Shown here: in pieces, positions 46,661-59,670 of the stretch
Layout: each line of letters opens with the position of its first letter
Numbering within the stretch: the first letter of the stretch is position 1
Notes under the pieces: model-generated
Database searches by the model: none
The model's input: only the letters and a program-made list of their open reading frames with translations
What the model was told of the DNA's origin: nothing
NCBI GenBank assembly: GCA_964017065.1
Contig: OZ024792.1
Coordinates: 7,839,385 to 7,903,384 of the forward strand
Source: Haliclona indistincta
Taxonomy: Eukaryota; Porifera; Demospongiae; Haplosclerida; Chalinidae
Length of the DNA: 64,000 bases
Reading direction: 5' to 3'
Program-made: the position numbers and the translations under genes

Positions 46661-47521
46661 CTAGTCTCGTGCTCGTTTGTTTCTCAATTTCTCGTATCTT
46701 GAGTGGCTCTTGTACCAGAGGAAGAACGGCAGGAGGATGGTGGGGGCTGACATTAGGAAGAAGGCAATCCACTCGGTCTACAGGTAAAGATGAAATTTAA
46801 CACCAGCAACCAGACAGCTTACAATATGCGAGACGTATTTTCGTGCAAAGTCGTGATAAGATGTGATCTTGAAATATCCAGGAGAACTGGTAAAACTTGT
46901 CTAAGAACAAAAAATCAACAATTATGATTTGAGAGAGTCAAGTAGACTGCTAATACCTCTTGTTGTTCTCCCTCGCTGGGTAGGTATGTCATAACAGCAA
47001 ACGAGAGATTGTAGACTCCCTCGGACAACGGTCTGAGAATCACAGAGTGGGTGGCGTTAGCTTTGCTGAGAGAAGAGCAGTGTAATGGAAGCATGCAATG
47101 GGGTGTGTCATGTGGTACCTTGGTATGCGATCCCAAGATGTCGTCAACAGTCCATGGATTAGCTCAAACTCAGAGGTAGCAAACGAATCGTCAGTCAACG
47201 TGACGTTCTGGGCGGAACTGAAAGAGGAGGATAAAATGGAGGAAGCCCAGGAGGAAGCAAGGATAATGGAGTGCTAGTAGAGGAACTCACCTTGTTCCGA
47301 CATTGTAAATGGAATACTGAACAGTAAGGTCCTTGCCGGTCACAGCGTGCTCGTTCAGGATCACCTTGGAGGCGAGCAGACGGGCATTCCCTTGACAAGG
47401 GCTAGGAATCAAGATGGCGAGAACAGCCAATGCTAGCACCTACACGACACAGTAAACAAGGATCAGTAAAGAAGGAATATTGATAAATATTCGAGCAACT
47501 CACAGAGATTAACGTCTTCAT
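46661..47521 (-). CDS. SSR2: Translocon-associated protein subunit beta
   Basis: The first exon is only MKTLIS (47521-47504), then a signal-peptide exon (VLALAVLAILIPSPCQG) and exons giving ARLLASKVILNEHAVTGKDL, TVQYSIYNVGTSSAQNVTL, WDRIPSKANATHSVILRPL, and SFTSSPGYFKITSYHDFARK. A C-terminal membrane helix (EWIAFFLMSAPTILLPFFLW) is followed by a basic cytosolic tail KLRNKRARD; the stop is at 46663-46661. TRAP-beta is an ER membrane glycoprotein of the TRAP complex that helps Sec61 translocate certain signal sequences. All family regions are in order and there are no lesions. Divergent from GNB5, with starts 249 bases apart (177 to the alternative upstream ATG). Confidence 0.93.
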
Positions 47522-47770
47522 TGATCGCGGAGTACCTCTTCACAAAGTATCTAATACTCGCAAACAAAAGGCCTTTTACATGCGTTGGTTGACCACACCC
47601 ACTAAACCACGCCCAAACACCACATTTTTCCTCAAAGACGTGACGACGATCACAGGTACCGCTAATACGCTGTGATACGGATCGTTTACAATAACAGGAT
47701 GAGTCTACGAGCTCGAGATAGTTATATACGTGCAACGGAGCAGGAAGAAGAGGGGGAGGAGACAAGCAGT

Positions 47771-48496
47771 ATGGCGTCAGAAAGCGACCGAGAAGAGAGC
47801 ATAGCTCTCGGCGAAGAGGTGAAGAAACTGAAGGACTCATTAGCAGCGGAGCGACTGAAGAACTGCGATGCTAATCGTAAGTGAATTACACGTGTACAGA
47901 CAACAAAACTATGGTATCTTAGACACAGCTACAAACACATGCACGCGGTACGGCCTAGTATAATCGCACGCTGTATATACGTTGCATGAGAATTGTATTA
48001 TACGTGGTTCTTGTTTGACAGCAGATGTATAATGTTTGCTTATTAGTGTTGGCATTGATCCAACAGGTAATGTTTACATGTTTGTTTACCATGGACTCAC
48101 TTTACGGGTTCTAGTGATAATGTGTATATCTGTAGTTCCAACCATTGGTGCCAAGATCTCTGAAGTGTCCCTCGTCTCACCATTGATGACTATGAAGACG
48201 AGAAAGCTACTAAAGGGACACCAATCCAGAATAGTTTCGTTTGACTGGTCACCAGATAAGCGCCATCTTGTCAGTGGTGGTCAGGTACTTCAGTAACACT
48301 AACGTCACACTGATTTACAGCATTTTCTTTTAGGACGGTCATGCTATTGTCTGGGATGCATTCACAGCACAGAAGGTAACGCTATTGTTCTTTTTTCTTG
48401 CTTTGCAGTTAGCTAGCTTTGTTTATGACTGGTTGTATGACCTGATTGTACTACTGGCTCTCTCTCTCTCTCACACACTCTCTCTCTCCCCCTCCC

Positions 48497-48584
<88 letters not shown>

Positions 48585-49844
48585 GGAGCTCTTGATCGAG
48601 ACAGACTGTGAATGGATTCTCACATGTGCTTATTCTCCATCCACTACTCTTGTTGCCTGCGGGTAAGAGTCACAAGACTATCACATGCAAGTCATATGAC
48701 TGTTTTCATGCAGTGGAATGAACAACCAATGCTCAGTCTACAAGCTGGATGACCCTAGACCTCCTGGAGAGGGCAAGATCACATCACCATTAAGAGTTAC
48801 TGCTAATCATTCAAGATATGTCACTTCCTGTGCCTTCTTTGGCTCCGACCAACAAGTATGTTCTATTCTTCTTCTGATGCCTCACTCACTGTCTCTCTCT
48901 AGTTGTTAACAAGTAGTGCTGACTCTACATGTGCGCTGTGGGATTTAGAATGTGACGACCCTGTACAACAGTTCAAAGGTCACCAGTTGGAAGTGACCAG
49001 GTAATGCCTCGATTCATACTGATTCATTCCACCTAATGTGTGTGATCTTTAGCTTGGCAGTGAATGGCTTCAACCCATTCTCATTGTTTGCATCATGCGT
49101 AAGTAACTCACTAACTACAATGCTTGCATGATGCAATGCACTCCACAGGGAAGTGACCAGAGTGTCAGATTATGGGATCCTCGTTCAAATCAGTGTGTAC
49201 AGAAGTTCTCCAATCTAGGCGCCACCATCAATTCTGTTGTATTCTTTCCGTCAGGTGACTTCGTAGCGGCAGCTGTTGATGATGGCACGGTGAGGCAGCA
49301 CAGTGTGTGTGTGTGCATGTTGATGGGTATGACCCTTCATTAGGTTCATTTGATTGACCTGCGAGCTGACCAAGAAGTGATGGTGTACTCTAAACCGAGC
49401 ATTCTATTTGGAGCCTCTTCAGTAGACTTCTCATTGAGTGGTAAAGCAATGCACACATGATTTCATGATGACACATACTCATATTATGTTTGTACACACA
49501 CTCACACACAAATATGCATGCTCTCACACAATGAGTATTGTCTTACTGTTTGTGTGTTCAGGACGGCTGCTGTTTGTTGGGTATAACGACCACACAGTGC
49601 GTTCATGGGATGTTGTCAAAGTGAGTGACGACCGTGTTATTGTTCACCGTCTCTCTCGATCTTGTCCAGGGTGAACAGCTAGGAGCTTGGTTTGATCACC
49701 AGGACAGGGTCAATCATGTCAAGGTCTCGCCTGACGGGATGGCTCTGGGCTCCTGTAGCTGGGATGCTACTATCAGAGTGAGTGATGCTGCTGGTAGCTA
49801 GCTCTGTACGTGATGCTCTCCTCCCTTCACAGATATGGGCATGA
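47771..49844 (+). CDS. GNB5: G-protein beta subunit, beta-5 type
   Basis: The N-terminal exon ends at 47876 and the second starts at 48136; the last is only RIWA before the stop at 49842-49844. An upstream in-frame ATG at 47699 would add 24 residues; 47771 (AGTATGG) is preferred because beta-5 starts MA-E. A coiled-coil start ([16 protein letters not shown]) is followed by [12 protein letters not shown] and seven WD repeats ([42 protein letters not shown]). The segment [23 protein letters not shown] ([19 protein letters not shown] here) is the beta-5 hallmark. Beta-5 pairs with the GGL domain of R7 RGS proteins rather than an ordinary G-gamma. One intron is dominated by a CT microsatellite (48457-48583). 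Confidence 0.93.
48457..48583 (+). repeat. CT microsatellite ending at a GNB5 acceptor
   Basis: About 120 bases of nearly pure CT ending in CCAG, the 3' splice site of the exon starting GAGCTCTTGATC. It is therefore the polypyrimidine tract itself. Confidence 0.9.
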
Positions 49845-50082
49845 AATTTCTCTGTGTGTGTGTGTCTGTGTGTGTCTCTCAATAATCATCGAACTGAAGT
49901 GAATTGTTATAATCTTCCTGATATCATTTTCCTTTTTCCTGGTATAATAATCAAATTTTTATGGAATTTCTCTAATAATGGGCGTGGCTTCATGCGGCAT
50001 GTGTTGTTATTGTTCACGTTCAGATCAGAGTTGTTGTCTCTCTCTCTTGGATTCTTGCGGCTGGTGAACTCTTTAGTGCGCC

Positions 50083-54016
<3,934 letters not shown>

Positions 54017-54148
54017 AACTACACAAGCCCACTATTATCATTGTTCATTATTAATTTTTATAGCTACGCCTTTGTTCCCGTACGCGGGGTCGTATAATTT
54101 TATCTCGTTTACGCGTAATAATAATAAATACACACAGTAGTACAATAA

Positions 54149-54150
<2 letters not shown>

Positions 54151-54182
<32 letters not shown>
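54151..54182. repeat. A32 homopolymer at retroelement boundary
   Basis: Thirty-two A on the plus strand at the junction between the PAM 3' flank and the minus-strand retroelement, so the element's 3' end reads as a poly-T. Confidence 0.85.
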
Positions 54183-54185
<3 letters not shown>

Positions 54186-55519
54186 AGACTAACACTAAAC
54201 TATTATTAATAAAATTAATGTTAGATATAATGATAATAACAATAAGTATTGTTGCTATACTATTATAGTTAGAAGTTAAGAGGAAGGCGGCTCTCAGAGG
54301 ATGCCAGGGTGATGTTAGAGTCAGTCACTGGCCGATGAAGCGAGGAGCGGCTTCCTCTGATGCATCTAATTGCTGAGCGGACAGCAGCAAAAGACAGTTT
54401 GCATCTAAGCCATGCCATTGTGGTGGAATATGGATTGCTTCTCTTTGCTGCAAGCATGTCTGCCAGTCTCTTATAGAAAGTTGACGCTTCTCGGCCCATT
54501 CCACCGGTGGTTGAGAAGACGAGAGGTGTGAATGTACCATGTTCGACATCACGAATTCTCTGGCCATACGCACGCTTTTTGAGATCTTCGTGCTTTTTGT
54601 AGGAAGAAGAGAGGGATCCAGAGTGGTTGCTCGGAGCATTGGGGTGAAACACCCTTACATCGAAATAATCTTGAGCAGCCGTCCAGAAACCACTTGCGCA
54701 GATGTCAACACGAGCGGCGTCTGTCGTTATGGAGGAGCGTAAGGTCATCTGTTCGCCAGTGAGGGGTTGGAGGTGAGGTTCTTTAGCAACATTGTGACAG
54801 ACTTCTGTCAAAAGAGTAGCTGTGAAATCTCTCAGCTCATTATGCCTAATTGTTGGAAAGCCACCCATTGGACAAATCATTGCATGATCTACAGAAAAAG
54901 TGCAGCCACAGTTGCATTTAGGGGCAGTGTGAGGTGGTTTCCAGCCATAACGTAGACAGAGGGCATCTCTAAAATCACCTTTGTGGAGTGAGAAGCCGTG
55001 GTCTTTTAGAGGAAGAACAGATAGCCAGGAGGAAGAGCCTTTTTGTTTTGCCAGATCGACAAGACGTTGCATTGTAGGAGGAAGATCGCAATACACAGTA
55101 TCGGCAAGCAATTTTTGATGATTGCGATTTGATTGGTGGATGGAGGACTTTATTTGTTTTACAAGGCTCTTGTCAAAGGTTTGAACTTGAGATATAGCTT
55201 GAACAAGAGGGGCTGTCAATTTTACTGACGCATCATAAGATACAGCTGCTTGAGAAACAGGATTGGTGAGGCCCAAACCACCAAACCTAATAGGGAGGGC
55301 TAGTAGTTCTCTCTCTTGTTGCGAGCAAGGTGGTCTGCCGGTGATTGCGGGAATCAGGGTGCTTTGTATCGCATTTTCAAGGGGTTGAAGCAGGTCATCG
55401 ATGTTTGGAATTGTTCGGATAAGGTAAGTCCACTGGTTAGAGAGGCCATGTATATATGCAGCATAGGCAGATTGAGGCTGACTCTGGGCAACATGGGCAT
55501 AAGCCCCCGAAGGGGGCTA
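54183..55519 (-). mobile_element. 5'-truncated retroelement with Cys-His finger and putative nuclease-like domain
   Basis: The minus-strand frame is open without an ATG from about 55516, through AYAAYIHGLSNQWTYLIRTI and LLALPIRFGGLGLTNP, then SWLSVLPLKDHGFSLHKGDF, to the stop at 54271-54269. It carries a finger-like CNCGCTFSVDHAMICPMGG followed by RHNELRD, then DAARVDICASGFW and YFDVRVFHP, which look like a PD-(D/E)xK or restriction-like nuclease core. This block is familiar from many cnidarian and sponge retroelement ORFs downstream of reverse transcriptase; the clade is not certain. The reverse transcriptase itself is missing. The frame is intact over more than 400 codons, so the insertion is young. 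It sits between PAM and PINCH. Confidence 0.75.
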
Positions 55520-55629
55520 GTGCACGTGACGTACCCGTGACGTAGTCGTTTCAAACCGGGTGAAATGAGTCATAATAATCAAACTCCGCCCCTTGGTGCG
55601 GTGAAGAGATAATTTTGATCGAAGAGAGA

Positions 55630-57472
55630 ATGGATTTTGGCGGCGTTTGCTGTCTCTGCCAAGAGCAGTTCGACCGTACAGAGGGTATGGTGAACGCTGG
55701 TGGTCAGGTGTGGCACGAAGGATGCTTTGTGTAAGAAATCTAGCGCTTATAGCGACCCATTATGAGTTGTTTATCCTAACAATTCAGGTGTGTACAATGC
55801 TTTCAACCATTCCCCGATGGTGTATTTTTTGAGGTGAGAAAGTCTAAACACTCGTAGTTTGTCTTTAATCATTACTCACAGCAAGACGGTCGAAGATACT
55901 GTGCCCATGACTTCCAGACACTGTTTGCTCCTTGCTGCAGTGGGTGTGGTGAGCCTACATACTGCTGCTGCTGCCGTAATGTGTGATTTCCCTTACCACA
56001 GGTGAATTTGTGGTGGGTCGCGTGATCCGTACCATGGGACAGTGCTGGCATCCCAAGTGCCTCAAGTGTGTCAGCTGCCATCGTGAAGTAGCTGACACTG
56101 GCTTCGTCAAGAACCAAGGAAGGTAGAGCTCACTCGCTCTCTAACCTTATCTGTGGTTTGTGCCTCGTCACTGCAGGCCTTTGTGTAAGCAATGCAACAG
56201 TGAGTTCAAGACAGGAAGTAAGAAATTCTGCGGCAAGTGCAGGTGAGTGACATAGCAGAGCCAATTTAACTCACTTCGAATTTAGCGCGAGCATGAGTTT
56301 AGCGCGTGCATGAGAGCGTTATGTGAAGCGTGATCTCGACGCCAAGCGCAGCATGCACTGGATTCGATGAAGTTAGATTATATCAACTACCACAGTGACT
56401 TTATCTTGTTATACCAACAGTCTGCCCATCCAAGGAGAATCTATTACGTACAAGTTTCAAGTTGTTCATCCTCATCATTTTAACTGCAACAATTGCAAGT
56501 CAGTATCCACTCACTCACTCTATCACTCACTCTATCACTCACTCACTCACTCTATCACTCACTCTATCACTCACTCACTCACTCACTCACTCACTCACTC
56601 ACTCACTCACTCACTCTATCACTCACTCTATCACTCTATCACTCACTCTCACACTCAATCATTGCTTTGTTCCATCCCAGCAAGCAGCTGACTGAAAGAT
56701 GCCGTGAGAAAGATGGAGAGCTGTATTGTTTGCGATGCTACGATGACATGGAAGCATCAATCTGTGCTGCCTGCAGGTAAGGATCATGTGTTGCTCCACC
56801 TGTAATAAAATTGTTTGATATGTGCATTACAGGAGACCCATAGAAGGTCGTGTGATCCATGCTGTCGGTAAAACATGGCATCCTGAAGTATGTTGACACA
56901 CTCTTAATTATCAAAGGAACAACATGTATTATAAACTGTACAATTCATTACTCTCTTTCTCCCTCTCCTACTTCCTCTCCCTCTCTTCAGCATTTTGTAT
57001 GCGCGTACTGTGAAGAGGCATTTGAAGGTCGCAAGCACTTTGAGAAGAAAGGACTGGCTTACTGTGAGAGGGACTTCAAGAATGTAAGTGAGAGCAGCAA
57101 TGATGGGAAGAGAGATTAGTGTGTGGCTTTGCTCACTGCAGCTGTTTGGAGATGTTTGTTTCAGCTGCAACAAACCTTGCAAAGGAGATGGTAAGTATGG
57201 AACATTGAGATGTGTCTATGTCATGATATCTGGTGCAGTTGTGAGTGTGTTGAACAAGTCATGGTGCATGGAACACTTCAGATGCACTGCGTGTGATGGA
57301 ATCCTGGCTACAAAGTTAGTCTTTCTAGTTTGTTAACTATGAAAGTTATCCTGCTGCCACACACAGAACCGGTGCCAAGTATGTGGACATGGACGATCGC
57401 CCATACTGCAAGAAATGCTACGAGAGAATGCCGACAGAGCTCCGCAGACGACTGAAGAAACAGTCTGACTAA
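55630..57472 (+). CDS. LIMS1: PINCH, five-LIM-domain focal adhesion adaptor
   Basis: Multi-exon gene from ATG 55630 ([10 protein letters not shown]) to the TAA at 57470-57472. Five LIM domains are read in order, e.g. LIM1 CCLCQEQF...WHEGCFVCVQC, LIM2 [16 protein letters not shown]...[14 protein letters not shown]3 [17 protein letters not shown]4 [21 protein letters not shown] and LIM5 [20 protein letters not shown]. The end is [23 protein letters not shown] binds ILK through LIM1 and forms the ILK-PINCH-parvin complex at integrin adhesions. The order and the ELRRRLKK tail match the family closely. Its intron between LIM3 exons holds a tetranucleotide repeat. Tail-to-tail with the sulfatase (132 bases between stops). 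Confidence 0.94.
56507..56662 (+). repeat. TCAC/TCTA tetranucleotide repeat in a PINCH intron
   Basis: Imperfect runs of CACT with interspersed CTAT units, about 155 bases, ending before the acceptor CCCAG of the exon CAAGCAGCTG. It produces spurious Thr/Ser/His ORFs. Confidence 0.88.
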
Positions 57473-57604
57473 CTATAATGTAGCTAGTCCTTGTGCCCGT
57501 GTGAGTGGATAGTTGTAGTACAGGCATAGTTCAGCTATTTTTAATTTCTTGACAATCAAAGACATTACAAGTACAACCTAAATGACAGCAGTATGTAGTG
57601 TTCA

Positions 57605-59077
57605 CTATTTCTGCATGCACTTGACCTTCTCTGTAGCGCTCTCTATCACTGAGTTCATCCAGTCTTTTAGTTCGCTTGTCATATCTTTGAAGACATCAGG
57701 ATGTTTTGACGACAGGTCTGTGCTCTCTCCAATGTCGTCTACCAGGTCGTACAGCTGTGCTGATGCAATCTTTCCCTTCTCGTATTGTGCTCGTATTTTG
57801 TACCTGTCACCACTCATCACAGCAGAATAGGAGCTATCAAAATTTCCTCCAATATCGAAGGCCCACTTGATTGTGCTGTTTCGTGTTTCCTGCTTTCCTG
57901 TCAGTAAAGGGACGATGGATTCTCCATCAATCGGTCTGTCAGTGGGGCAGCTCACACCAAGGAGCTCACATGCTGTTGGAAGAAGGTCCGAGGAAACCAC
58001 TGCGTAGCTGGAGTTGCGGTTCTTTTGTATCATTGCAGGCCATTCTATTAGCCCGGGAACGCGTATCCCGCCCTCCCAAGTGGACGCCTTGCAACCTCGC
58101 AACGGTTTAGCGGACCCTGGAAAGCAACCGGCAGGCCCATTGTCACTGGTAAACCACAACATGGTGTTCTCGGCGAGATTTTTCTTCTTCAAGAGATCGC
58201 GAACGCGTCCAACAGCATCGTCCATTGCAGATATAGCGCCATAGTAGTCGATATGAATCTGGTCAAATCCTTTCTTGAAGTAAGGCTCGATGTAGCCCTC
58301 GTATGCCAGAAAGCGCACGTGGACATTATGAAACGGGAGGTAGGCAAAGAACGGTTGGTCCGAGGAGACGCCATCGAGGAATTCACTGAAACGGTCTGCT
58401 ATGAAATGCGCATCGTCTCCACTCTCTGGCTTAGAGTAGTTGACCAACGCGTCCTTCACTGTGTAGTAGTTAGTACACGGAGGATCGTCTTTGTAATGGC
58501 CTCTGATGCAGAGCGATCTGTTGAAACAAGCACAGTTAGTGTTAGCTGACGGAGCCGATCTCTCAGTAGCCCACCATTCCTCAAACCCGTGCTGTCCAGG
58601 ATGCGACACAGGCCACTTATCGTTTCCTTTAGGCAGCTTGATGAAGTCTCCCAGATGCCACTTGCCAAAGAGTCCGGTCTTGTAACCTGCTTTCTGCAGA
58701 ATCTCACCAATAGTGACCTCCGTGAGTGGCAAAGGCTTGGTCTCTGGGATCTCAAAGTCGTTGTTGTTGTTGCCTGCATTTGCGGTCCAGACGCAGTATC
58801 GATTGTGGTTCCTTCCCGTCAGAATAGTTCCACGAGTTGGAGAGCAGACGGGGCCACCGCTGTAGTACCGGCTGAGCCGTATTGTGTTCTGACCAGCAGC
58901 CATAGCGTCCAGATTCGGTGTGGTAGCTACGCCGCCCGAGTAACCAAGATCCGCGTACCCTAGGTCATCAGCCATCATGAAAACAATGTTGGGGCGGCTA
59001 GTGTCTTGGCTGCCATGCGAGTATCCAGCTGAATAGAGGAGTAGGAGAAGAATAATGACAGAGCCGTGCAACTCCAT
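57605..59077 (-). CDS. Secreted/lysosomal sulfatase (arylsulfatase/GALNS-like), intronless
   Basis: One uninterrupted ORF; the ATG at 59077 is chosen over 59122 because it gives a signal peptide directly (MELHGSVIILLLLLYSAG), 490 residues. Sulfatase landmarks: metal-binding MMADDLGYADLGY, the formylglycine site CSPTRGTILTGRN (C-x-P-x-R), GKWHLG, and the second metal pair TSDNGP. Several N-glycosylation sites and paired cysteines fit a secreted or lysosomal enzyme. It removes sulfate esters from glycans; the exact substrate cannot be read, with N-acetylgalactosamine-6-sulfatase/arylsulfatase A-like relatives the closest in feel. The absence of introns in an intron-rich region suggests a retrocopy or old bacterial transfer; the eukaryotic-style signal peptide shows it is adapted. 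Confidence 0.9.
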   Translation of the reverse strand: MELHGSVIILLLLLYSAGYSHGSQDTSRPNIVFMMADDLGYADLGYSGGVATTPNLDAMAAGQNTIRLSRYYSGGPVCSPTRGTILTGRNHNRYCVWTANAGNNNNDFEIPETKPLPLTEVTIGEILQKAGYKTGLFGKWHLGDFIKLPKGNDKWPVSHPGQHGFEEWWATERSAPSANTNCACFNRSLCIRGHYKDDPPCTNYYTVKDALVNYSKPESGDDAHFIADRFSEFLDGVSSDQPFFAYLPFHNVHVRFLAYEGYIEPYFKKGFDQIHIDYYGAISAMDDAVGRVRDLLKKKNLAENTMLWFTSDNGPAGCFPGSAKPLRGCKASTWEGGIRVPGLIEWPAMIQKNRNSSYAVVSSDLLPTACELLGVSCPTDRPIDGESIVPLLTGKQETRNSTIKWAFDIGGNFDSSYSAVMSGDRYKIRAQYEKGKIASAQLYDLVDDIGESTDLSSKHPDVFKDMTSELKDWMNSVIESATEKVKCMQK

Positions 59078-59193
59078 TTTGCTGCAAGCCTGCATGCAGG
59101 AATGAATATGGGTGGGGCTCAACTATCCAAGAAATAGGCGTGGCTTAAAAACAATCGCCATATCGAGACAAAGAAACTGTGAAAGAAACTTAC
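59078..59193. promoter_or_regulatory. Short divergent promoter region (sulfatase / selenoprotein candidate)
   Basis: 116 bases separate the two start codons. It contains GGGCGTGG-like boxes (near 59108 and 59138) that may be GC-box elements. Shared control is inference. Confidence 0.35.
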
Positions 59194-59391
59194 ATGGTCT
59201 GACTAACGTGTATCGCAGTACCGCTGGTGCTGTTCTTGTGGACGTACGTCCTCAAACCTGTGGTGGACTGGTGTAGAGGGAAGAAAGAGGCCAAGGTGAA
59301 GGATGAGAAAGACAAGGGAGAGCCTGACGCATCGCTCAAGGAGAATGCCAGCCAGCCATCATCAGTGAGGCAAGTTTTTGAAATTAGTTAA
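59194..59391 (+). CDS. Candidate selenoprotein: UPF0729/C18orf32-like small protein with in-frame TGA (Sec)
   Basis: ATG 59194, GTC, TGA (59200-59202), then an open frame to the TAA at 59389-59391: MV-U-LTCIAVPLVLFLW and so on, 65 residues with the TGA read as selenocysteine. The C18orf32/UPF0729 family begins MVCIPCIVIP, a CxxC followed by a hydrophobic segment, a Pro and then W/K/R-rich and charged residues. The reading here keeps M-V, the second Cys, Ile, Pro, the hydrophobic segment (VLFLWTYVL) and the basic-acidic tail, and puts TGA exactly on the first Cys. A type II SECIS-like hairpin follows at 59514-59583. An optional 58-base intron (59365-59422) would change the last residues to RT and stop. 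Divergent from the sulfatase, convergent with MEF2. A one-base assembly error (TGC/TGT to TGA) is the main alternative, but it would not explain the SECIS. Confidence 0.72.
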
Positions 59392-59513
59392 TTTCAAGAC
59401 GTTTATCTGTTATACCTAACAGAGAACGTAAAACACAAGCAGTCACATCAGCGAATGACAGCAGTAGCAGCCATACATAATTATCATGTATATTGACCAT
59501 TGATTTACTAAAT

Positions 59514-59583
59514 TGTGCCTCAGTGACGGTACTCACTGAAACCTGTCTGACAGGTAGTGCAGTACCTGATGAAACAAGGCACA
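59514..59583 (+). promoter_or_regulatory. Predicted type II SECIS element
   Basis: Helix I: TGTGCCT (59514-59520) pairs with AGGCACA (59577-59583). After an internal loop, the core is GTGA (59523-59526) opposite TGAT (59567-59570), the tandem G-A quartet. Helix II: GGTACT and CACT pair with AGTG and AGTACC with one bulged C. The conserved AAA (59539-59541) lies 12 bases after the quartet, the standard spacing. A further mini-helix CCTGT/ACAGG around CTG caps the apical loop, which defines a type II SECIS. It lies 122 bases after the TAA of the UGA-containing ORF on the same strand. Confidence 0.8.
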
Positions 59584-59670
59584 TTGTTGTATCAGATTTG
59601 TATAAACAGTTTAACATTCAATCAAAGTGAGAGATAGTAAGGAAGTTAAGCGCTTGTTATAAACAGTTGA

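Noticed and set aside
59200..59202. Simple nonsense mutation or sequencing error at the TGA
   Set aside because: Possible, but it alone does not explain the well-formed SECIS hairpin downstream; kept as the main alternative.
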